A DNA stretch of 64,000 nucleotides from Hyalella azteca (lineage: Eukaryota > Arthropoda > Malacostraca > Amphipoda > Hyalellidae): contig NW_025932050.1 in the NCBI RefSeq assembly GCF_000764305.2, positions 496,001-560,000 on the forward strand, in the 5' to 3' direction. The notes below the pieces were generated by a model. It had not been told where the DNA came from. It searched no databases and saw nothing but the letters and a program-made list of their open reading frames with translations. Positions 13,611-24,849 of the stretch are shown here, piece by piece; position 1 is the stretch's first letter, and each line of letters begins with the position of its first letter. Made by a program: the position numbers and the translations under genes.

Positions 13611-16600
13611 GTAAGACAAAGCTGCAGAGCAAGATAATATTCGATGAGTCTGAGAAAAATATTCTGAACGTGAATAATATATAGAATAAATTTAACGGCT
13701 CTGATGAGTGACTTATCGGCTACCAAAAATTATTAATTTTTGCGGTGTTTTTCACAGAACATGCTCGTAAGATTCGCAAGCGATACTCTCATGATTAATT
13801 GTACCTTTGGTTAATTTGTTATTACTAATGAGTTTTGAACACAGTATTGGCACTTGCGCATGTCTTCGTTGCAGAGAAATAAAAGACTCGGGCGAGTTTG
13901 TGGACGTGACTTTAGCATGCGAGGGACGGCAATTGCCCGCCCACCAAGTGGTTTTGTCGGCCGCAAGTCCCTTCTTCAGGCAACTACTTAAGGTATCTCA
14001 ATAATTTCTTTGAATTTCATTGATATTCAAATTTACATTGGTAAGAAAAGAATTTTCAATTGAATCATTTTTCATTTGCATCCCTGTATGATTTGATTTA
14101 TTTTCCGAGATAACAAAAATGATAAATAACGCAGGCAAAATTTTGTCTGCCTAAAATAGTCCGATCACCTAATTTGAAGTAATTGTTTGAAAAGGCGATT
14201 TTCTACCATAGGGTCTAGAAATTCCGACCAATAACGTTAGATTTTTCTTCATTAGGCTTAACTTAAACTATAAGGACATTAGGCACAAGATCATTCTGGT
14301 ATCAGTTAAAATATTCCATGGATATATTTAATACAGAATGAGACAGACTATTAAAATTTTGAACGATATAGACAAAAGTTTGAACGAAAAGTATATTAAA
14401 ACAACAAATTACACGTTTCATCATTATTCATCTCAAATGATGAATGCTGTTAAAGACCTCCCCTCAAACACAACACTAGGCAATATAAAAGTAGCACAAT
14501 AGATGATTAAATAATAAAAAGGGGAAAATCATCGATGGTGACTTTTTAAAATTGAAACTTGAAATATATGTACTCATTTCCAGGCAATCTATTTCCTCCA
14601 CCAGAATGGCCATTATTTCTCACCCTCCACTTAAATTCAACACTTAAATTCCAAAACTTTCAAATATTTGTCGGAATTCTTAACATTTTTTTAAATTCAA
14701 ATAAATAATCTTTATTATGCCCACTCACTAGGTATCTTAATTATGAGCTTTAATTGTATATTGCATTTCTGGTATTCGTTGTTAAATTCTCAGCGCAGAA
14801 GCGTTGTTCAGAAGCATTTCAGGAAGCCTTGTCACCGAAAGTTATTTTCTCTGTCATGTCTTGAACACCCAATTAATGTCCCCTGATTACCACTGTGCAA
14901 AGACCTATTATTCTCCCACCTTTGCTATCAAACACCAACAAACCAAGCAAGCGTCGTTGGTCTGGGCGTCTCAGTTCGTCCTGTGCTGGACTTCTCAACA
15001 AGAGCATCGCGATTGCTTACTCATCACTTCCGATCAATTAAGATGAAGACACTGTAATGAGAGCTCATTTGTGGCTGCCTTCTATTGTAGCTGCCATCTT
15101 CCAAGATTCTAGTCTGGTTGGCGGGCTGTAATGGAAACCGACTCATCGAGTGTCACGCTTTCTAAGGCCTTGCTTTGCTCTTCGATCTCGTCACCGACAT
15201 CGGGTATCGGCCTCCACCAACCTGGCCTATCAAGTATCGCTCCCCGTAGCTTGTTTTGGAACGCTCCGAGGCGCGCAACATCCTTCAATACTTCTTGGAG
15301 AAATTCGTGGTCATTAAGAATGCGATGCTACTGAATAGCTGAGTCATCGTTGCTGGCCCATGCTGAAAAAAAATTTAGGGATAATTTAATAGTAAAGAAT
15401 ATGCTATTCAAAGCCGTTGACTTCATAGTATTTTGTGACGCCCGATTTAAAAAGTTGCTCCTGATTACACCTGATTCATCAATACCAACATGTATAAACT
15501 AAATTTACAAAACTATGTAACAATATAAATAAACTCAAATAAAACTTAGGTGTGATCTTTTGTGCTATATTCGATCTAAATCGCGCAATACCTCGAAACA
15601 AACACTCCCCGGAGTCTCACTCAATCAAAATCCCGAATAATCTTACGTATCCGTCATCGTTCACTGTCCTCAAGTCCTGTAATCGTACATCGTCCTCGAT
15701 CCTTTCTTTTCCCTGGATCAATTTTTACAGCTCGCACATCATAGGACGTCTCACTCAACACGCCATCTTACAACTTCGTCCATACACAGTCAAGAAAATA
15801 ATTTTCATATGCTCAGTGACTATGAAGTTCCATTTGCTTCGATGTTAATTTTTGTTCTTATGTTTATTTTTGTTACTATTTATGATTTATTTTATTTCTA
15901 AAAACTGGCATAATAATGGAACAAAAAAGGGATTCACTGATGGAACCAACTTATTATACTAGTGGACTTCAATCATTAATTAATTATATTGAATAATTAT
16001 ACTAGTGGACTAAGAAATCAATTTGAAGGCCGTTATCGATGATATTCTCCTAGAGCACAACCGCGATAGATAATAATAATAATAATAAAACGTAACAGTA
16101 GCGTGAATTCACTTCACTACTTCATACTGCGTGTTACTGTCAATGAGGAACACAACTCTATGTTTCAATTCTGATCAGTACGGCATTATAGGCTTATTTA
16201 TGGAGCTGGAGTGACCGACTGAGTGTTGGGTCACAATACATCATGCCGAGCGATGGCTTTTAAATCACCCTAATCATGCATCTCGGCAGCCGACGACATG
16301 ATAAGAAGTAAATCACCTTATGCCTCACTCACGCACAACCTTTGATTTGCATCTTAACATTTGCGAGAGGGAAAAATGGGCGTCGAGTGGGGGACGAACT
16401 TAGCCAGCTTTATGTCTCAAAGGTCATACTCATTATTGAAATCTGACTCGGCACTTCTCGTGATCGCGCAAAGAAGAACTGACATCTGAAAGTATTGTTG
16501 CCTTCCAATTTCAATTCTTCCGCCCTGCACAGACTTTTCGTATAACACACATTTTTGAAGGAAATAAATTGAATACGATGCTGAAACTGAATTTAGATTT

Positions 16601-19600
16601 CAGAAATGAATTTTTTCTTATGTTCTAAAGACGCTTAATGGAAGTTTATTGAGACATAATTCAGTTATTATAGCATTCTTCAAATTCCTAAAAGTCAAGA
16701 AATTTATAAATTTATTATAACACCATTCATTTCTCGAAGGAAACGTTGTATAACACTGTTCGTTGTACGATACCAAAACACGTAGTAAAGAGATAAACAT
16801 CTGTACATTCGCAAGAATGTTCTCATTAGGTTGTAGGAAATGTCATGCTAGCTTTACTCAAAACACGATGGTGTTTCTAAATCCACTCAAAACATGCGAA
16901 GCAGTCGAAACATCGGTGATTATTTAATTACCAAGAAATAAGTTTTTCAGTGAAATCTGATTATAATGTTGATGACATACATATTTATTTTTTTAGGGAA
17001 ATCCGTGTCAACATCCTATTGTGATCCTGAACGAGATCCGGTTCCGTGAGTTGGCCCCACTGCTTCAGTACATCTACTGCGGTGAAGTTGAGGTCCCGAG
17101 GAACTTGGTACCCGAGTTTCTGAAGACTGCAAAGTACCTTCAGGTTCGCGGGCTGCAATCTGAAGTGGACGACTCAGTTGTCATCAATACAACCGACGAT
17201 AGCGAGAAAGAAATGAAGATTAAAAGTCCTTCTCCAGTGCCCACCAAGGAGGAACCCACTGTGGACCAGACTGTGGTTGTCACGTCAACCCAGTCTCCAA
17301 TCGTCCAGTCGCCCTCCATCGAAGCCTCTACATCGATACCACCTTCCAATGAGCCTAGAAAAAATCAGGAAACCACTACGGGATCAATCAGAATCACCCC
17401 AAAAAGCCCCCCTCCTAAAAAGTTATGTGAAGATGCAAAGGCATCCAACTCAGTACCGTCAAGCCCTGTTCACAAGAAGCCGAAACTTTCGCTAAGCCAT
17501 TCCGTTTACGACAACTCACCTTCTCCTGGTCCTCGAATGACACCGCCTAACTTACTGAACCACCCTTTGGCATCTGCCCTCAAAACTACGCTTCCTCCCC
17601 ATGGCTTGCCTCCGCTTCCGGGAGTACCGATGCCTCCGATGCCCATACCTCCCCCTAGTTTCTCGTCACATACATTGCCATCAGCATCTGCAGCCCAAGT
17701 CTTTAGCCAACACATGTCGCAGCAGATGTCTCATCACTTCTCCCAGCAGATGTCGCATCACATGAGTCACCAGTTGTCTCACCATATGTCCCAACAAATG
17801 TCTCAACACATGTCCCAGCAAATGTCACATCAGTTGTCTCAACAAATGTCGCACCAAATGAACCAGCAGTTGTCCCAGCACCTACCACAGGTTCCGATGG
17901 ACGACGCAAGCGACACGTGCGCATCAGACAAGTCTGAGGACCGCAGCCACTCTAGACCTGACCAAGATGGCGACGAAGAAATGGACGGAAATTCACTGGA
18001 AAAAATGTCAGGGCTTGCTAATATGGCAGCTCTGAAAGGTGAGCATTGCAATATTTGAATATCATACAGCCATTTTAAAATTTTTAACATCCATAACTTC
18101 AAAACTTGACGCAACTAAAGTTCTAAGGCATATATTTGTTCCTTCACATAACAACCTTTCATTTATTTTTCCTTTTATTGTCAAAACTGCCAGTGAAAAG
18201 AGGTTATTTGTTTGAACATCGATATCAAAAATAATTTTCCACTACTTTTAAGACTATACACGAGTTCCATTGCTGACGGTGAATCACGATAGCAATATAA
18301 CAGCCCCTAGCATGTCCGTCAGTACGAGAGACTTCTCTTTCCAGGCTTGGGCGGCTTCCCAGGCCCGTCAGGCCTCATGGGCTTACCAGGCATCGGCGCC
18401 TCCCCACATCCTGACTCCAGCCCCGGTAAGCGCGTCGTCTGTTATGTTCCTCTTGCGTCTTGCAGCTCAACTCGCCTCGTTACTCTCAGCAAACGTTTCT
18501 ATAAATCAACAGAGGTGTCATCCTATCGTATCTCAACATAATATTCATCCTCGTCAGATGAGTGAATCTTAAACTGAAATCTTGAAGTTTCAAGTTAACT
18601 TTCAAACTGATATATTAATGCTTATGTGCTGAAGCAAATAGATGACAGATACAATAATAACTACGCGTAATTTTCAAGATTTCATTGAATTAAATTTTTT
18701 TCAGATATCGAGTCTTTGAATTCATATATAGAATAAACTTTATCTCATTCTATTACCATATTTCACTTTGCGTAGAGTTTTGGGGCATTTGAACTGCACA
18801 TTTTTCTAAATTCTTTGTCCGATTTCAATCCATTGAATTGTCGTCGGTTATGCGTATTTGAACCGATTAAATCTTCTTCGTCTGGATTTATAAAATAAAA
18901 GAAATCTGTTGAGCTGGGTCCCTCAAATTGTTCAGCAAAGCTCAAAGAACTTTTGAACGAGAATAAAAATGTATCGTAAGTTCTGGACAAATAATAAAAT
19001 AAATCCAAACGAACAAGATATTTTTGTAACTTTTAAATATGATAAAGTTTGCTGTATTTTTATCCATCTTGGTCCATGGTTTGATCCACCATCTCAAGTG
19101 TGTCATTTTGAACCTCTTTCAATTTTTCGTGTGTGTCCAACTTACGACTGCATGCTTATCCACAGCAATAAGCATGAAATTTTTGATAAATCTCTGTGTT
19201 TTCTAAGAAATTTCTGGCTCATGTTTTGATATCTTTATTAATTATTTGCTCGTTGCTGCAGAGAATTTACAGAGCTTCGTGTATACGGAGGATTATTATA
19301 GGCTCGCCTTTACTGTTCATGACAGCGTTCCGCAACGAAGTGAATTTCTCACTCCGAAATTTAAAGTAAAAACATCAGTAAATAATGCGTTAATTGTTTG
19401 CGCATAAATTCCTGGAAATGCCTTAGCTTCACAGTGCACTATCAACTTCAAAGCCATACTCGTAAATTTGTTTCTGACCTGAAAGGCTTTGTCATTTGGC
19501 TGATGCTAATACATAACGATTTACATAGGTATACATAAGTATACTTAAGTGTACGACAACCACGAGAGTTCATTCGGGAGTGTCATCGTGCTTCGTTTTG

Positions 19601-22600
19601 TATGCACGATTTAATGGATAAAATTTGTTCTTATTTTCAAATCAAACAACAGTCGATTATTAAATGGATCTTCAGATGCTGAATTCGGTTATCAATTTTA
19701 TATTCTTTAATTACGCCAAAAAATATTATTCATACGAACATGGGCTTAAGATGTACCTCGACGAAAGCAAATCAACATCGCAGAAATTGTTCGTTTTTAG
19801 AAAATTTCAAGCGCTGCAGGCGAGTCCTTGAAGGTAAGTACTTTCCTTGTTTCCACTGAATTGTTTTCAATTATTTCACTTTTTCTTGATTATAATTGCA
19901 TTTCAGTATTTAATATATACGTCTTTGATGAAAAATATTCGGCTAAAGCAGTTAAATAGGTCTTAAATTTAGTCTTTCTTTCAATAATTTTTCAATATAT
20001 TTTGACGATCATGAGCGAATTATGGCTGATTTTTATATATTCAAATTCATTCCCCTCAGTCTTTTATTTATTTGTGCAAGTAATCACGGGCTATTTCAGG
20101 AATTAAAATTTGAAGTTGCTTCGAATTATTATCGTCAGTAAAAGAAAATCATTAATTGCAGTTATAGCGAATACGAATTTATTCACATAAATTGCCATCT
20201 CCTACAAGTTTTCAGTAATCATTACGATTAAAATCGTGTTTTCAAAAATATCGTCTTCTCGTTTCGCATAAAGAATATCACTGAGCGAATCGGGATCAGC
20301 CTGTGAAATGAACTATGGTGTTCATCATTCATTGTTCTGCTTCTACGAATCTAAATTTTTAAATGTTTTTCTCTCTGCAATTTCGATGTCGTTTTGTTTG
20401 CTGCATGTTTCCAGGATATTTTTGCTCCACTCACATTTTTTCTCTTTTTGTCCTTGGCTTTTTTAACTTAAGCATGAAAAATATTGTGATAAGTTGAAAT
20501 ATTGATGACAATATAATATGTATAAATAATATTCGTAAAATATCTTTCTGTAATCGAAAGGTCAGAAATTCATGTCTTTTCCTTCTTTTCAGAGCTCGTC
20601 AGATCCGCTATTTCCTGGGACTGTTTTAACTGCTCTCCGTCCTAACGAGGACTTCTTTAAAAAAACGGAATACTTCGATTTATTATTGCATTATAAAATA
20701 ATTAACTTTGGAATCGAGCTGCCCCAGAACCCGTAACTCGAAAGTAAACATTATTATCGAAGAAAATATTTTTATGACGACTCGACTCGTCGCATAAAAA
20801 TTACAAAGTATTTATCAACCACAGAAATCAATATTAAGAAAATACATGGATTGGAAAATGAAAAGATTATACAAATAGTTCATGACTTGAAGGTTTAAGG
20901 ACACCCTGTATTCAAAAAATAATTAATTCATCTAATCTTCTATACGTGACACTTAATTAAAAATTATAAATTCCCGTAATTAAATGAATTCCACATGATT
21001 TCATGTTGTATAGCTAAATTTACAAAGTTACAGGCGATATGGAAGATTGCCCGATTTCGCTCAATGAACAAAGCTATCTAATTTTCAATTGCAGAGAAAA
21101 CTCCAAGCTTTAACCGGATTTTTTACCGTACTGATAGAATTTTCCCTCAATTCATACTTTTAAGAATATTTGAAGAAATATAAAACCAAAGAAGTATCCC
21201 ATTTTTTCATTACCTAAAAACTTTATCAAAAGTTGTGATTTTCTTACACGCAATAAAGGAATTAATTTGGAGTATTTATGGTCCCTAAATTTCATATAAT
21301 TAAAGTCTGGCATTTATCCGAAAAATTATTCAAAATTGCTCGGGATGGTTTTTGTAAAGAGCCAGTTACGCTCTTTATCCAATCATTCAACTCTGCTAAA
21401 AGAGTCTCATTAAAATTGTAAAAATATCTAAAATACTTCTTACGTGGATTATCTCAGGTCGCAGCTATTTCCAAATTAAACATCTACTCAACTACTCAGA
21501 CTAATCAGTAATCACGCATTCATAATCCCTCAAACAAGAAACAAGTCATAATAATTAACTGCGAAATAAGTATTTGGGTAAACATCGATCGTGTGCGAAT
21601 CGATTGATCAAAGCTCATCTGGTTTTCTCGGAGTGATTCATTGAGTAACTTGCTGAGAAAAGCGCCGGAGCGGAAAGGCTGCGTTGTGGTGCTGGCAAAG
21701 GTTGACATTAAGACGGTAATGCGTACAGTGAAGCACCAAATGGCGGCATCAATTGTGCATGGCCTCGGTTATGTTCAGTCCACGCCACATGAGCGCGCCC
21801 GCACCATCTGTACGTAGAAGGCACAAAAATCTCAACAATGAAAGGTCACGTTCCGAACGCAGTCGTGGATGCTCGTCTCGCCGTGAGTGTGGCTGAGGAA
21901 GACACTCTGTTCAGCGTGAGTGTGGCTGAGGAAGACACTCTGTTCAGTGTGAGTGTGGCTGAGGAAGACACTTTGTTCAGCGTGAGTGTGGCTGAGGAAG
22001 ACACTCTGTTCAGCGTAAGTGTGGCTGAGGAAGACACTTTGTTCAGCGTGAGTGTGGCTGAGGAAGACACTCTGTTCAGCGTAAGTGTGGCTGAGGAAGA
22101 CACTCTGTTCAGCGTGAGTGTGGCTGAGGAAGACACTTTGTTCAGCGTGAGTGTGGCTGAGAAAGAAGCTCGTCTCACCGTAGTTTGGCTACTCGCGAAG
22201 CTAATTTCACTGTTAGCGCGACTACTCTAACGTGATAAGCCCTGTATTGTACTTGTTGGCTTTACTCACATAATAAAGATATTTCCTTTCCTTTTATTTT
22301 TTGACATGACCTTCGATACAGTGGTAATTACGAGTACATGATCAATGTTATTTTTATTCAACACTGCTCGCTGATATGTATCTGCATAATTCATCTCATA
22401 TGTGTCGATACAAAAACAGCATCAGGAAAATATACTCTGCTATATGATCAGATATGTGATAATTTTAGTATTTTTCCCCTTTGTATGAAATTTCTAATGT
22501 TATTTCACAAAATTTGTCGCTCAACAAAATTTTTCTTGGAAAACTGAAAAATTTATTGATTGACGTTTCAATATAAATAACAAAGTTTAGAAAAAAACTT

Positions 22601-24849
22601 TCGGGCATAGGTTTCAAATTTTCAATACATATTATTGATCTAATATATCTAATTATATAATTTATATTTAACGCTTGTTAGTGCCGTCAATACCATCAAT
22701 AAAAAGTGTCCGGCAGGTGACTATAAGAACTGCACATGCAGGAAGCGTAAGAAAATGTCACCGCAGTCCTTAGAACTTTTGTTTTATTAACCTCTAATGC
22801 GTTACTCAAGAGGATGAATAAATCCGTCTCGTTAACTTTTATTAATGCATATTAATTTGTTTATATGAAACTTATTTAGCGAAAACTTCTATTCCATAAG
22901 CTTGACATTTTCAATAGATGTCTTACGAAAAATGTGAATATAATACTGTATTGAAGATAAAGTTTGCTACTTATCTAAAATTGCATTAAAATTGCATAGT
23001 GTGCATAAGGTAATGTTATTAATGCGTTTAGAGAGTGTCATGTTTAAAACATCGATATCAGCGTATTTCATCAGGACGGTAAGTAAATGTTAGACGATCA
23101 GAAGTTGCAGCGAGTGAGCTCATCAAAGTTGCTTCATACTCATCAATGTCTAGAGATCGTCTAGAGGTTAAATAATTCTTTCACAGTTCATTTATATTAT
23201 ATTTTAGAGTTTTTCATCCTAAGCTATTAGTTCGAGTCTGTTAGCTTATTTACAGAGAATATTAAAAACTTTTATCAGACTCTGTGCGCCTTCGTTGCCT
23301 ACACAATGTATTGAATTTTTTAGTTAAGTTGGCTAAAATATAGCATTTCTGCGAATATATTAATTCCGGCGCAAGCTTTAATCACACAGCTCGATGCCAC
23401 CGGCGTTTTATCTGCACAAGTCCTTTTTTAATTCTTAGTTACTCGAGAATGTTTAGTGACACAAATTCCCCAGCATTTAGCTGTATCCTAGTACCGCATA
23501 CAGTATAATGCTGGTAATTTCGAACGACAAGAACCTGCTAATCCTCCAAGCGCGTCAGCGACGCCGCTTCTACTTGAGAAAAGTGATTATATTGAAATTT
23601 TGAAGTGCAAATTAATTTTGCATCTGTGTTTTGATGTCATGGCCTCTATCATGTTTGTTCGAAATAATTTATTTACCAATTAATTTTTTATTATTTTATA
23701 TTATTCCTTGCAATACTTTCTTCTCATTAATCAATTTCTCTCACTTTCATTGTTTTGATTGTATCTTCTATGTTAGTTGAAGCTCATTGAGATTTGGCAG
23801 TCATTTCATTTTTGCAAAACTTCTATTGATTTGTCCTAACTTTTAGCTCTTCTTCGGTTACCGTCATTGTTGGTGATATTTATTCATTTATTTTCCGATT
23901 CCCTCACCTTCCACTCATCGTTAATTATTCATTTTGGTGGAATAACTTAATTTTTTTCTTTTAATCAATTTTCTCGCATCATTTTGTGTTGGGTTTACAT
24001 TTCTCTTATTAATTTTGATTCACCAAACACTCACCTTATACATGTATTTCAGGCCGCCCCCGCTTTGACTTCTACCGCGTACGAGCCACAGATCCTCGAC
24101 CCTGCCAGCTCTGTGGCAAGATCTACAAGAACGCGCACACTTTGCGCACTCACATGGAAGACAAGCACTCCAACTGCAACGGCTTCCGCTGCGTTCTGTG
24201 TGGCACAGTCGCCAAAAGCCGGAACTCCCTCCACTCACATATGAGTCGTCAGCACAGAGGCATTAGTACCAAGGACCTGCCTTTGCTTCCCATGCCTTCT
24301 CCATGGAGCCCAGAGATCGCTTCGAAATACATCCATATTGTGGGCGGCGTTGGTGAAGTTGTACGGCAGAATTACCGCAGGCCTGACCGTGAGAGGGTGG
24401 ATGGGTCGGACGGTAACAGCAGATCAGCTTCTTCCTACCACGAAAACGGAGCCTTGTCACCGTTCATCAAGTCCGACGACATGAAGGACTCGCGTGGGTT
24501 TGACCCCATAGGACGACAGTTCGACATGGGGGGATATGGAGGAATTAAACCGCCGATCCCCCCATCCCTGCTCGATACATACCTCCAGATGGTCCGTGCT
24601 ACAGGTGGGGACTTCATGCCTCCCGGGATGATGGGTGGAAGACCTACATCTGTTCTTGACTTGACGAGAGCCACGTCGCCTAATCGTATGGACGATGACG
24701 AGACGCGAGCGTCAGATAACTACACTGACGATGACAGCGGAGGGATGGACGAGAAACAGAATGGCAACAGTAGGCGTCCTTCTGTGGCAACAGGCGCACG
24801 TTCGCCGGCATCGGATGAAAACGAAGGCAGCAAATGGCAACTGCATTAG
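13363..24849 (+). CDS. ab: Abrupt-like BTB/POZ and C2H2 zinc-finger transcription factor (whole gene, 5 exons)
   Basis: Joined exons 13363-13610, 13875-13992, 16997-18038, 18345-18425 and 24053-24849 give 2286 nt, or 761 residues plus stop. All introns are GT-AG with matching phases. A BTB domain spans about residues 66-180 ([31 protein letters not shown]). A low-complexity linker follows, and two C2H2 fingers lie at about 514-535 and 543-564, both C-X2-C-X12-H-X4-H. The tail has SLLDTYLQ and an acidic Ser-rich end. In this family the BTB domain dimerises and the fingers bind DNA in the nucleus; abrupt controls dendrite, muscle and appendage patterning in Drosophila. The naming rests on finger sequence, the [10 protein letters not shown] linker and SLLDTYLQ, recalled from family knowledge. 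The BTB is rather divergent, so a related BTB-ZF paralogue is possible. The start is the first ATG after an in-frame stop; Met at 13381 is an alternative. Confidence 0.8.
13875..13992 (+). CDS. ab: abrupt-like exon 2: BTB core
   Basis: The acceptor is CGTTGCAG. Encodes [20 protein letters not shown] and [12 protein letters not shown], the most conserved part of insect-type BTB domains. The donor AAG|GTATCT falls at a codon boundary and matches phase 0 of exon 3. Confidence 0.9.
13993..16996 (+). other. abrupt-like intron 2
   Basis: A 3.0-kb AT-rich intron inside the BTB coding region. It contains a slightly GC-richer stretch at about 14880-15350 with short open frames that I do not recognise. 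No mobile element or RNA gene is seen. Confidence 0.7.
16997..18038 (+). CDS. ab: abrupt-like exon 3: end of BTB and low-complexity linker
   Basis: The acceptor is TTTTTTTTAG. Begins with [20 protein letters not shown] and finishes the BTB at [11 protein letters not shown]. It then encodes a Ser/Pro/Thr-rich linker, a Pro-rich block ([17 protein letters not shown]), about 60 residues of tetrapeptide repeats of the form xxMS with His and Gln (17704-17889), and an acidic end. The donor is AAAG|GTGAGC, phase 1. Confidence 0.9.
17704..17889 (+). repeat. Coding tetrapeptide repeat rich in Met-Ser-His-Gln
   Basis: About 15 consecutive 12-base units encode variants of [12 protein letters not shown] and QHMS. 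Synonymous variation between units shows the repeat is translated and not newly amplified. It forms a flexible low-complexity linker between the BTB and fingers. Confidence 0.85.
18345..18425 (+). CDS. ab: abrupt-like exon 4: 81-nt Gly/Pro micro-exon
   Basis: Acceptor TCTCTTTCCAG and donor CCCCG|GTAAGC. The exon enters and leaves in phase 1 and is 81 nt long, so it can be skipped without a frame change. It encodes [18 protein letters not shown] and a short tail, a Gly-x-x-rich linker. Skipping would give a 27-residue shorter isoform. Confidence 0.75.
18426..24052 (+). other. abrupt-like intron 4
   Basis: A 5.6-kb intron between the linker micro-exon and the zinc-finger exon. In BTB-ZF genes such introns often hold alternative finger exons, but I found no other CxxC...HxxxH sequence. 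It contains the 33-bp array at 21883 and is otherwise AT-rich. An AATAAA at about 18733 could serve a truncated transcript. Confidence 0.6.
21883..22179 (+). repeat. 33-bp array, 9 copies, each starting with GTGAGT or GTAAGT
   Basis: Nine head-to-tail units start at 21883, 21916, 21949 and so on to 22147. Each begins GTGAGTGTGG or GTAAGTGTGG, followed by CTGAGGAAGACACT. Units differ mainly at A/G in position 3 of the GT motif and C/T in CTCTG or TTTG. The array is open in one plus-strand frame as [11 protein letters not shown] repeats. Both motif variants are ideal 5' splice sites. A preceding stretch from a TTATGTTCAG acceptor (ends 21778) has an open frame to the first GTGAGT, so a cryptic exon 21779-21882 is possible but unproven. 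Confidence 0.85.
24053..24849 (+). CDS. ab: abrupt-like exon 5: two zinc fingers and C-terminus
   Basis: The acceptor is ATGTATTTCAG. Finger 1 starts [14 protein letters not shown] and ends HMEDKH. Finger 2 starts [14 protein letters not shown] and ends HMSRQH, followed by the family linker [17 protein letters not shown] tail with [10 protein letters not shown] and [15 protein letters not shown] ends at a TAG at 24847-24849. Confidence 0.93.
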
